A program made the translations under genes and the position numbers. 34,516 bases of DNA, taken from the NCBI GenBank assembly GCA_025934895.1, contig JAICWH010000028.1, positions 1 through 34,516 of the forward strand, in the 5' to 3' direction. Positions 26,999 to 34,516 of this stretch are shown here, in pieces. How positions within the stretch are numbered: position 1 is the stretch's first letter; every line of letters starts with the position of its first letter. Origin of the DNA: Nocardioidaceae bacterium. GTDB taxonomy: Bacteria; Actinomycetota; Actinomycetes; Propionibacteriales; Nocardioidaceae. The notes under the pieces were generated by a model. It did no database searches, was not told the DNA's origin, and saw only the letters and a list, made by a program, of their open reading frames with translations.

Positions 26999-27805
26999 GT
27001 GAGGGTGCGGCCGTCCCAGCTGCGGCTGGTGGCCACGGACCTGGACGGCACCCTGCTGCACAGCGACGGCACCATCACCGAGCGCACAGCGGCGACGCTG
27101 GAGGCGGTCGAGGCGCTCGGGGTCACCGTGGTCTTCGTGACCGGGCGACCGGTGCGCTGGATGGTGGACCTGTGGCAGCACGTGGGCGAGCACGGCCTGG
27201 CCATCTGCTCCAACGGCGGCATCGTCTACGACGTCCCCACGCGCGCTGTGCGCATCGCCCGGCCGATCCGCCGGGAGGTGGCCCTCGAGGTGGCGGACCT
27301 GATGCGGGCGGCCGTGCCTGGCACGACGTTCGGGGTGGAGCGGATCAGCGGGTTCGGCAGGGAGCCCGGGTTCATGGAACAGCACGCGGTGCCCGACGAC
27401 GTGAAGGTGGGGTTCCTGCCCGAACTGCTCGACGACGTCGCGGTCAAGATGCTGGCGCGTCACGAGGAGATGGCGCCCGAGGCGTTCTGGGCGGAGACCG
27501 AGCGCGTGGTCGGGCATCTGGTCACCACCACGTGGTCCTCGCTCGGTGCGCTCGTGGAGATCAGCGCCGCGGGCGTCACCAAGGCCAGCACCCTGGCGCT
27601 GCTGTGCGAGGAGCTGGGGGTGACGGCCGAGGAGGTCGTGGCCTTCGGGGACATGCCCAACGACCTGGCGATGCTCGAGTGGGCCGGGTGCTCCTACGCC
27701 ATGTCGAACGGGCATCCCAGCGTCCTCGAGCTGGCCGGAAACACTGCTCCGGCGAACGTCGACGATGGCGTGGCGACGGTCCTGCAGGAGCTGTTCGGGC
27801 TCTGA
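26999..27805 (+). CDS. HAD superfamily (Cof-type) hydrolase 2
   Basis: LVATDLDGTLLHSDGTI; GVTKASTLALLCEELGV; AFGDMPNDLAMLEWAGCSYAMSNG. Confidence 0.93.
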   Translation: MRVRPSQLRLVATDLDGTLLHSDGTITERTAATLEAVEALGVTVVFVTGRPVRWMVDLWQHVGEHGLAICSNGGIVYDVPTRAVRIARPIRREVALEVADLMRAAVPGTTFGVERISGFGREPGFMEQHAVPDDVKVGFLPELLDDVAVKMLARHEEMAPEAFWAETERVVGHLVTTTWSSLGALVEISAAGVTKASTLALLCEELGVTAEEVVAFGDMPNDLAMLEWAGCSYAMSNGHPSVLELAGNTAPANVDDGVATVLQELFGL

Positions 27806-27855
27806 TCCGGCCACTCGGACATGCGGTTGTTCCCGCGGACGGGCGTTTCGGGGCG

Positions 27856-27939
27856 CCGGAAGGGGAGTTGCATGTCGGTCTGGCCGCGTCCCCCTTCCGG
27901 AAAGCCCGATTCCGCGCAAGACTCGGCCCCATCGGGGCC
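27856..27939 (+). terminator. Pair of stem-loops after the HAD genes (27856-27900 and 27925-27939)
   Basis: ccggaagggg / 25-nt loop / ccccttccgg (10 bp perfect) and ggcccc-atc-ggggcc. Confidence 0.45.
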
Positions 27940-27986
27940 AGCTCCGACCCCCAGCGCTCGTCGACCCTCAACCGGGAGGTCCGTGG

Positions 27987-28262
27987 ATGCCAGCTCAGGA
28001 CGCGGTCACAGCCACCCGCGAGGCGCTCGCCACCCTCGCCGCGGCCGTGCTGCAGATCCGCAACGAGTACGGCGACACGCTCGGCGTCCGGCGGCTCGCC
28101 TCCGACGTGGACCGGCTCGCCGAGGCGCTCGACCAGCTCGGGGACCCCCAACCGGGTCACCGTCCCGCGGTCAGCGCCGAGGAGATGATCCTGATCCCCG
28201 ACGAGGCCTACGACGAGAGCATGTGGCGCGACGCACAGTCAGAGACGCATCTGGGGCAGTAA
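27987..28262 (+). CDS. Small hypothetical protein
   Basis: MPAQDAVTATREALATLAAAVLQIRNEYGDTLGVRRLASDVDRLAEAL...; gggagg RBS upstream. Confidence 0.75.
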   Translation: MPAQDAVTATREALATLAAAVLQIRNEYGDTLGVRRLASDVDRLAEALDQLGDPQPGHRPAVSAEEMILIPDEAYDESMWRDAQSETHLGQ

Positions 28263-28352
28263 AGTGCCCCATGATGTGACCTGTGTGGTGAAGTTGGCGC
28301 GCCCGCCCCGGACGTCGAAGGACGTCCACCGAGAAAGTAGGTAGTCGCACAT

Positions 28353-29138
28353 ATGTCCTACGGCGTCCGCAGCCCCGGCCGCGCCCAGATCGAGCAGAAG
28401 ACGCTGCGCCAGGACAGGTGGTGGCTCTACCCTGCGGTGACGTTCACCGTCTTCATGGCGTTCATCGTCTACGCGACCTGGCGGGCCTTCGCCGGCCACG
28501 ACTACTACTCGGCGCCGTACCTCTCACCGTTCTACTCGCCGTGCCTGGGCAGCTGTGTCAAGGGCTCCTCCGACTTCGGTCAGCCGTTCGGCTGGTGGCC
28601 CCTGTCGGCGGCGCTGATCGTGCTGATCTTCCCGCTCGGGTTCCGGATGAGCTGCTACTACTACCGCAAGGCCTACTACCGCTCGTTCTGGCTCAGCCCA
28701 CCGGCCTGCGGGGTCGCCGAGCCGCACACGAAGTACACCGGGGAGTCGCGCTTCCCCTTGATCCTCAACAACATCCACCGCTACTTCTTCTACGCCGCGG
28801 TGCTGGTCGCGGTGGTGCTCAGCTACGACGCGGTGCTGGCATTCCGCGACGCGACGGGGCACTGGGGGCACATGGGCCTGGGCACCCTGGTGCTGGTCGT
28901 GAACGTGGTGCTGATCTGGGCCTACACCCTGGGCTGCCACTCCTGCCGGCACGCAGTCGGTGGCCGGCTGCGGCACTTCTCCAAGCACCCGCTGCGCTAC
29001 AAGGCCTGGACCCTGGTCTCCAAGCTCAACGCCAACCATGCGCGCTACGCCTGGCTGTCGCTGTTCTCGGTCGCGCTCGCCGACCTCTACGTCTACCTGC
29101 TCGCCATTGGCGCCTTCTCCGACCCGAGGTTCTTCTAG
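28353..29138 (+). CDS. Sdh1-type succinate dehydrogenase membrane anchor subunit
   Basis: Multi-TM, His/Cys-rich (NNIHRYFFYAAV, LGCHSCRHAVGG); immediately precedes SdhA and SdhB genes. Confidence 0.85.
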   Translation: MSYGVRSPGRAQIEQKTLRQDRWWLYPAVTFTVFMAFIVYATWRAFAGHDYYSAPYLSPFYSPCLGSCVKGSSDFGQPFGWWPLSAALIVLIFPLGFRMSCYYYRKAYYRSFWLSPPACGVAEPHTKYTGESRFPLILNNIHRYFFYAAVLVAVVLSYDAVLAFRDATGHWGHMGLGTLVLVVNVVLIWAYTLGCHSCRHAVGGRLRHFSKHPLRYKAWTLVSKLNANHARYAWLSLFSVALADLYVYLLAIGAFSDPRFF

Positions 29139-29139
29139 G

Positions 29140-31017
29140 ATGTCCCACATCAGTCAGCAGCCGGACGAACGTCACCCGATGACCGGCAACCGGATGGACT
29201 CGGGAGACGACACCGGCTTCGAGCGCCACGAGTACGACGTGGTGGTGATCGGCGCCGGCGGAGCGGGGCTGCGGGCCGCGATCGCCGCCCACGACGCGGG
29301 GGCGCGGGTCGCTATCGTCTGCAAGTCCCTGCTGGGCAAGGCGCACACGGTGATGGCCGAGGGTGGCATCGCCGCGTCGATGGGCAACGTCTACCCCGAC
29401 GACAACTGGCGCGTGCACTTTCGCGACACGATGCGCGGTGGCAAGATGCTCAACAACTGGCGGATGGCACAGCTGCACGCGCAGGAGGCCCCCGAGCGGG
29501 TGCTCGAGCTCGAGGAGTGGGGCGCGCTGTTCGACCGCACCCCCGAGGGGCTGATCTCGCAGCGCGACTTCGGCGGCCACAAATACGCCCGGCTCGCGCA
29601 CGTCGGCGACCGCACCGGCCTGGAGATGATCAGGACCCTGCAGCAGCATGCGGTCTCGCTCGGCATCGACGTGTTCATGGAGTGCACGGTCACCGACATC
29701 TTCAAGGATGGCGACGCGGTGGCGGGGGCGTTCGCCTACTGGCGGGAGACCGGGCGCTTCGTGGTCTTCGACGCCCCGGCCGTCGTCCTCGCCACCGGGG
29801 GGATCGGCAAGTCCTACCAGGTGACGTCCAACTCCTGGGAGTACACCGGCGACGGGCACGCGCTCGCGATGAAGACCGGGGCCTCGCTGATCAACATGGA
29901 GTTCGTGCAGTTCCACCCCACCGGGATGGTCTGGCCGCCGTCGGTCAAAGGCATCCTGGTCACCGAGTCGGTGCGGGGTGACGGGGGTGCGCTGAAGAAC
30001 TCCGAGGGCAACCGGTTCATGTTCGACTACATCCCGGAGTACTTCAAGTCCGAGACGGCCGACTCGGTCGAGGAGGCCGAGGGCTGGTACGCCGACAAGA
30101 AGAACAACCGCCGCCCGCCGGAGCTGCTGCCGCGCGACGAGGTGGCCAGGGCGATCAACTCCGAGATCAAGGCGGGCCGCGGGTCACCGCACGGCGGGGT
30201 GTTCCTGGACATCGCGTCACGCCGCGACGCGGACTTCATCAAGCGCCGACTGCCCTCGATGTACCACCAGTTCAAGGAGCTCGCCGACGTCGACATCACC
30301 GCGGAGCCGATGGAGGTCGGCCCCACCTGCCACTACGTGATGGGCGGGGTCGAGGTGGACGCCGACACCGAGCAGAGCAGGGTCCCCGGGCTGTACGCCG
30401 CGGGGGAGGTCGCCGGCGGGATGCACGGCTCCAACAGGCTCGGCGGCAACTCGCTCTCGGACCTGCTGGTGTTCGGGCGTCGGGCCGGTGAGAGCGCGGC
30501 CGCCTACGTGCAAGGCCTCAAGGACGTCCGGCCGCGGATCGTGGCGGACGACGTCAGGCTGGCCGCCCGGACCGCCCTCGCCCCCTTCGCGATCGAGAAC
30601 GGCGGTGAGAACCCCTACACGATCCAGAAGGACCTCCAGGACGTCATGCAGCGCCTGGTCGGGATCATCCGCAAGGCCGAGGAGCTCGAGGAGTCCCTCG
30701 AGGAGATCCAGAAGCTCAAGGACCGGGCCACCCGGCTGTCGGTGGAGGGTCACCGGCAGTACAACCCCGGCTGGCACCTGGCGATCGACCTGACCAACAT
30801 GCTCATCGTGTGCGAGTGCATCGCCAAGGCGGCGCTCGAGCGCAAGGAGTCGCGCGGCGGCCACACCCGCGACGACTACCCCGGTCCCGACGACAGCTGG
30901 GGTCAGGTGAACCTCGTGCTGACGCTCGCCGGCGGGGACTACTCGGCACCCGTCGACCTGGAGCACAAGCCGCTGCCGCAGATGCCCGACGACCTGAGGG
31001 AGCTGTTCGACCAGTGA
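29140..31017 (+). CDS. sdhA: Succinate dehydrogenase flavoprotein subunit
   Basis: YDVVVIGAGGAGLRAAIAAHDAGARVA; MAEGGIAASMGN; NMEFVQFHPTGM; GGMHGSNRLGGNSLSDLLVFGRRAGE. Confidence 0.96.
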   Translation: MSHISQQPDERHPMTGNRMDSGDDTGFERHEYDVVVIGAGGAGLRAAIAAHDAGARVAIVCKSLLGKAHTVMAEGGIAASMGNVYPDDNWRVHFRDTMRGGKMLNNWRMAQLHAQEAPERVLELEEWGALFDRTPEGLISQRDFGGHKYARLAHVGDRTGLEMIRTLQQHAVSLGIDVFMECTVTDIFKDGDAVAGAFAYWRETGRFVVFDAPAVVLATGGIGKSYQVTSNSWEYTGDGHALAMKTGASLINMEFVQFHPTGMVWPPSVKGILVTESVRGDGGALKNSEGNRFMFDYIPEYFKSETADSVEEAEGWYADKKNNRRPPELLPRDEVARAINSEIKAGRGSPHGGVFLDIASRRDADFIKRRLPSMYHQFKELADVDITAEPMEVGPTCHYVMGGVEVDADTEQSRVPGLYAAGEVAGGMHGSNRLGGNSLSDLLVFGRRAGESAAAYVQGLKDVRPRIVADDVRLAARTALAPFAIENGGENPYTIQKDLQDVMQRLVGIIRKAEELEESLEEIQKLKDRATRLSVEGHRQYNPGWHLAIDLTNMLIVCECIAKAALERKESRGGHTRDDYPGPDDSWGQVNLVLTLAGGDYSAPVDLEHKPLPQMPDDLRELFDQ

Positions 31018-31048
31018 CCCGCACGACCACCCGGATGGAGCACCACTG

Positions 31049-31813
31049 ATGGGCTACGACCTGAGACTCCGTGTCTGGCGCGGCGACAGGAGCGGTGGTC
31101 AGCTCGGCGACTACAGCGTCCCGGTGGAGGAGGGCGAGGTCGTCCTCGACGCCATCCACCGGCTGCAGGCCACCCAGGCGGGTGACCTCGCCGTGCGCTG
31201 GAACTGCAAGGCCGGCAAGTGCGGGTCGTGCAGCGCCGAGATCAACGGCCGCCCGCGGCTGATGTGCATGACGCGGCTCTCCGACTTCGAGGAGAGCGAG
31301 ACCATCACCGTCACCCCGGTGCGCACCTTCCCGGTGATCCGGGACCTGGTCACCGACGTGTCCTTCAACTACGAGAAGGCCAAGCAGGTTCCGGCGGTCA
31401 AGCTGACCCCGCGTGACCCCGACGGCAAGCGCCGGATGATGCAGGTCGACGTGGAGCGGGGCCAGGAGTTCCGCAAGTGCATCGAGTGCTTCCTGTGCCA
31501 GAACGTCTGTCACGTCGTACGCGACCATGAGGAGAACAAGGAGGCCTTCGCCGGCCCTCGGCACTTCCTGCGCTACGCCGAGCTCGACATGCACCCCCTG
31601 GACACCCACGACCGGCGCAAGCTGGCCCAGGACGTCGCCGGGCTCGGGATGTGCAACATCACGAAGTGCTGCACCGAGGTGTGCCCGGAGGGGATCCACA
31701 TCACGGACAACGCGATCATCCCCATGAAGGAACGCGTCGTGGACCGCAAGTTCGACCCGGTCACCTGGCTCGGCTCCAAGATCGGCCGCCGCGACCCCCG
31801 CGACGAGGTCTAG
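31049..31813 (+). CDS. sdhB: Succinate dehydrogenase iron-sulfur subunit
   Basis: CKAGKCGSCSAEINGRPRLMC; CIECFLCQNVCH; CNITKCCTEVCPEGI. Confidence 0.96.
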   Translation: MGYDLRLRVWRGDRSGGQLGDYSVPVEEGEVVLDAIHRLQATQAGDLAVRWNCKAGKCGSCSAEINGRPRLMCMTRLSDFEESETITVTPVRTFPVIRDLVTDVSFNYEKAKQVPAVKLTPRDPDGKRRMMQVDVERGQEFRKCIECFLCQNVCHVVRDHEENKEAFAGPRHFLRYAELDMHPLDTHDRRKLAQDVAGLGMCNITKCCTEVCPEGIHITDNAIIPMKERVVDRKFDPVTWLGSKIGRRDPRDEV

Positions 31814-31847
31814 CCGCGCCCTCGTCGCAGCCCGGCCGAGGCGTCGC

Positions 31848-32486
31848 TCACAGGTACATGCCGCCGCGGTTCCCCTGCTCCTCGCCCGGCTGACCCGGCT
31901 GACCCGGCTGGCCCGGCCGGCCGGGGTGCGGAGGCGGCCCGTCGTCGGGGATCATCCCCGGCGGCAGGGCGCGGCGCATCTGCTCGAGTTGGGCCCGGGC
32001 GGCCACCTGCTGGGCATAGATCGCGGTCTGGATGCCGTGGAACAGCCCCTCCAGCCAGCCGACCAGCTGCGCCTGGGCGATCCGCAGCTCGGCCTCGGAC
32101 GGGGTGTCGGAGCTGAACGGCAGGGACAGCCGTTCCAGCTCCTGGACCAGCTCGGGCGCCAGGCCGACCTCGAGCTCCTTGATGGAGGACTCGTAGATGC
32201 TCGCCAGCCGGGTTCGGCTCGCCTCGTCGAGAGGTGCGGACTTCACTTCGTCGAGGAGCTGGCGGATCATCCCGCCGATCCTCATCACCTTCGCCGGCTG
32301 CTCGACCAGCTCGGTGATGTTCCGCTCGCCGCCAGGCTCGTCGTCAGCGCCCCGATCCCCGGCCACCGGCCTGCCGTCCGGCCCGACGACCACCGGCCGG
32401 CCGTTCGGCCCGATGACCACCGTGCCGGGCTCCTCCTCACTCGGCGGGGCGGAGGCAGTCGGGCCGTCGGGGTGCTCAGAGGTCAT
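31848..32486 (-). CDS. bpa: Bacterial proteasome activator (Bpa/PafE family)
   Basis: Central helical domain VMRIGGMIRQLLDEVKSAPLDEASRTRLASIYESSIKELE...WLEGLFHGIQTAIYAQQ; C-terminal GMYL, close to the GQYL-type proteasome-docking tail. Confidence 0.88.
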   Translation of the reverse strand: MTSEHPDGPTASAPPSEEEPGTVVIGPNGRPVVVGPDGRPVAGDRGADDEPGGERNITELVEQPAKVMRIGGMIRQLLDEVKSAPLDEASRTRLASIYESSIKELEVGLAPELVQELERLSLPFSSDTPSEAELRIAQAQLVGWLEGLFHGIQTAIYAQQVAARAQLEQMRRALPPGMIPDDGPPPHPGRPGQPGQPGQPGEEQGNRGGMYL

Positions 32487-32495
32487 GCGGCAAGA

Positions 32496-33473
32496 CTATG
32501 CGGTCAGCACGATCTTCCCGATGTGGTCGCTGGCCTCCATGATCCGGTGACCCTCGCCGGCCTGGTCGAGCGGGAGCGTGGTGTGCACCAGCGTCCGGAC
32601 CGAGCCGTCGGCGACCAAGGGCCAGACGTGCTCGACGACCGAGGCGCAGACCGCAGCCTTCTCCGCTGCCGGCCGGGCTCGCAGCGTGGTGGCGATGACG
32701 GCGGCGCGCTTGCGCATCAGCACGCCGAGGTCGAGCTCCGCCTTGGTTCCGCCCTGCATGCCGATGACCATGAGCCGGCCCTCGACCGCGAGGGCGTCGA
32801 CGTTGCGGGCGAGGTACTTCGCGCCCATGTTGTCCAGGATCACGTCGGCGCCGGCGCCGTCGGTGGCCGCCCTGACCTCCTCGACGAAGTCCTGCTCGCG
32901 GTAGTTGACGGTCACGTCGGCCCCCAGGGACCGGCAGACCTCGAGCTTCTCCGCGGAGCCCGCGGTGGTGACCACCCGGGCGCCCAGCGCGTGCGCCAGC
33001 TGGATGGCGAAGGTGCCGATCCCACCCGCGCCGCCGTGCACCAGCAAGGTCTCCTCCCTCCGCAGGCCGGCGACCATGAAGAGGTTCGACCACACGGTGC
33101 AGGCCACCTCGGGCAGTGCGCCGGCCGAGACGAGGTCGACACCGGCAGGCACCGGCATCACCTGGCCGGCCGGGACGAGCACCTTCTCGGCGTACCCTCC
33201 GCCAGCCAGCAGCGCGCAGGCCTCGTCGCCCACGGTCCAGCCCTCGACGTCGGGTCCGACGACGCTGACCACCCCGGAGCACTCGAGGCCGAGCACGTCC
33301 GAGGCACCCGGTGGCGGTGGGTAGCCGCCCTGCCGTTGCAGGGTGTCGGCCCGGTTGACCGCCGTTGCCGTCATGTCCAGGACCAGCTCACCGGGTCCGG
33401 GGGTGGGGTCCGGGCGGTCGGCGACGACGAGGGCCTCGGGGCCGCCCGGTTCGGGAGCGATGACAGCACGCAT
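32496..33473 (-). CDS. NAD(P)H-quinone oxidoreductase (zinc-free MDR family)
   Basis: MRAVIAPEPGGPEALVVADRPDPTPGPGE; LVHGGAGGIGTFAIQLAHALGARVVTTAGS; NYREQDF. Confidence 0.94.
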   Translation of the reverse strand: MRAVIAPEPGGPEALVVADRPDPTPGPGELVLDMTATAVNRADTLQRQGGYPPPPGASDVLGLECSGVVSVVGPDVEGWTVGDEACALLAGGGYAEKVLVPAGQVMPVPAGVDLVSAGALPEVACTVWSNLFMVAGLRREETLLVHGGAGGIGTFAIQLAHALGARVVTTAGSAEKLEVCRSLGADVTVNYREQDFVEEVRAATDGAGADVILDNMGAKYLARNVDALAVEGRLMVIGMQGGTKAELDLGVLMRKRAAVIATTLRARPAAEKAAVCASVVEHVWPLVADGSVRTLVHTTLPLDQAGEGHRIMEASDHIGKIVLTA

Positions 33474-33506
33474 GCGCCACACCCTAGGCGGCCGTCGGCC
33501 CGGACC

Positions 33507-33812
33507 TCACTCGACCTCGACCAGCGCCTCGTCGATCTCCTCGACGTCCTCGAGCACGACCTCCTCGGCGGGCTTGCCGCCCTCCCACTTCTCGGCCAAC
33601 TCGGTGGCCACCGCCGCGAGTCGTTCGACCGTCTCGGGGTCGGCGTCCTGCAAGCCGGCGGCGTACCCCAGGAGGTACGTCGTGATGGGTGCCGCAGGGC
33701 GCTCCACGTTGTGCGCTGCGTCGCGGGCGAGGTCGAGGACGAGAGCCTCGTCGACCTCCGCGTCGATGTCCAAGGCGTCGCAGAGCTCATCGATCCAGTC
33801 GTGCAGGTTCAC
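33507..33812 (-). CDS. DUF6457-type protein
   Basis: MNLHDWIDELCDALDIDAEVDEALVLDLARDAAHNVERPAAPITTYLLGYAAG. Confidence 0.8.
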   Translation of the reverse strand: MNLHDWIDELCDALDIDAEVDEALVLDLARDAAHNVERPAAPITTYLLGYAAGLQDADPETVERLAAVATELAEKWEGGKPAEEVVLEDVEEIDEALVEVE

Positions 33813-33858
33813 GCCTCAAGGGTCGCTCGCCGCCGGCGATCTGGCAACCGGCAACGGG

Positions 33859-34434
33859 CTATCTGAGCTCCCAGTCGGCATCCCGGAGGTCGTCCAGGTC
33901 GGCCGAGGTGTCCACGTCTCGGGCCTCGTCACCGACTGCGGGGACCTCGACGAGCCGCATCCCGGCGACCAGCCGTCGCATCGGTAGGCCGTGCCCGCGT
34001 CCCGGCCCGGTCGGTCGCGCGGCGACCAGGACACCGAGCCGGTAGACCGCGGCCAGCATCTGGATGCGGCCCGTGGGATCCAGCAGCACGGCACCGTCCA
34101 CGGCCGGATCCGCCTCCACTGCCCAGGTGAGCCGGGCGATCGTGGCCGCGCCGACCTTGGGCATGTCAACGGCGAGGACCGCGACCAGGTCCGGCGGGGG
34201 CGACGCGAACAGGTCCAGGGCGCTCAGCAGGCCGGCCGCCGGCCCGCCCTCGGGTGGGTCCTCCACCGTCCAGGTGACCGGCCGCGTGGTCGGCACCGCA
34301 GGCCCCACGACGACCACCTCGGAGGCTGCCATGGTGGCGGTCAGCGCCCTCTCGAGCAGCGTGACCCCATGCACCTGGATCGAGCCCTTGTCGACGCCGC
34401 CCAGCCGCTGCCCGGTGCCTCCGGCGAGGACCAC
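33859..34434 (-). CDS. mobA: Molybdenum cofactor guanylyltransferase-like NTP transferase; true N-terminus may lie upstream, possibly beyond the window
   Basis: VVLAGGTGQRLGGVDKGSI; EGGPAAGLLSAL; VLAVDMPKV. Confidence 0.87.
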   Translation of the reverse strand: MVLAGGTGQRLGGVDKGSIQVHGVTLLERALTATMAASEVVVVGPAVPTTRPVTWTVEDPPEGGPAAGLLSALDLFASPPPDLVAVLAVDMPKVGAATIARLTWAVEADPAVDGAVLLDPTGRIQMLAAVYRLGVLVAARPTGPGRGHGLPMRRLVAGMRLVEVPAVGDEARDVDTSADLDDLRDADWELR

Positions 34435-34457
34435 GGCACCCAGCCGCAGCGGTCCCC

Positions 34458-34516
34458 CGGTGCCTGACCCGGTGCCTGTCCCGGTGCCTGTCCCGGTGCC
34501 TGTCCCGGTGCCTGTC
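34458..34516. repeat. 12-bp tandem repeat (ccggtgcctgtc), at least 5 copies, truncated by the window end
   Basis: Direct reading of 34458-34516; the first copy has gac instead of gtc. Confidence 0.92.

Overview
High-GC actinobacterial chromosomal window, Nocardioides-like by gene content and codon usage (inference only). It is densely coding, with no rRNA, tRNA, integrase, transposase or CRISPR array that I can support. The + strand carries an ABC-2 exporter pair, a haloalkane dehalogenase plus MFS transporter, a three-gene sulfotransferase-like cluster, aat, an AAA ATPase, a GDPD, an anti-sigma-type HATPase, a DUF5926/SEC-C protein, pheA, DUF4446, serS plus two HAD phosphatases, and an Sdh1-type sdhCAB operon. 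The - strand carries a VOC protein, EcsC, rhodanese, Fpg/Nei, arcA, a larB-larC-GDT1 operon, a C45 hydrolase, a PAP2-DAG kinase fusion, Bpa/PafE, a quinone oxidoreductase, DUF6457 and mobA (edge). Main observations: (1) a 3-paralogue sulfotransferase-like cluster whose middle, translationally coupled member appears to have lost the PAPS P-loop and gained a different N-terminus; (2) a 142-bp MITE-like inverted-repeat element next to a decayed photolyase-related gene; (3) a 32-bp-period minisatellite upstream of arcA in which the unit type switches while the register is kept; (4) helically phased CTAG motifs plus a TATCGCGATA palindrome overlapping the -10 of an AAA ATPase; (5) many predicted leaderless promoters (TANNNT, 6-8 nt, ATG/GTG), including a back-to-back pair between larB and pheA; (6) several independent 12-bp tandem arrays at gene starts. 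All homology statements come from reading translated sequence by eye. No database search was run.
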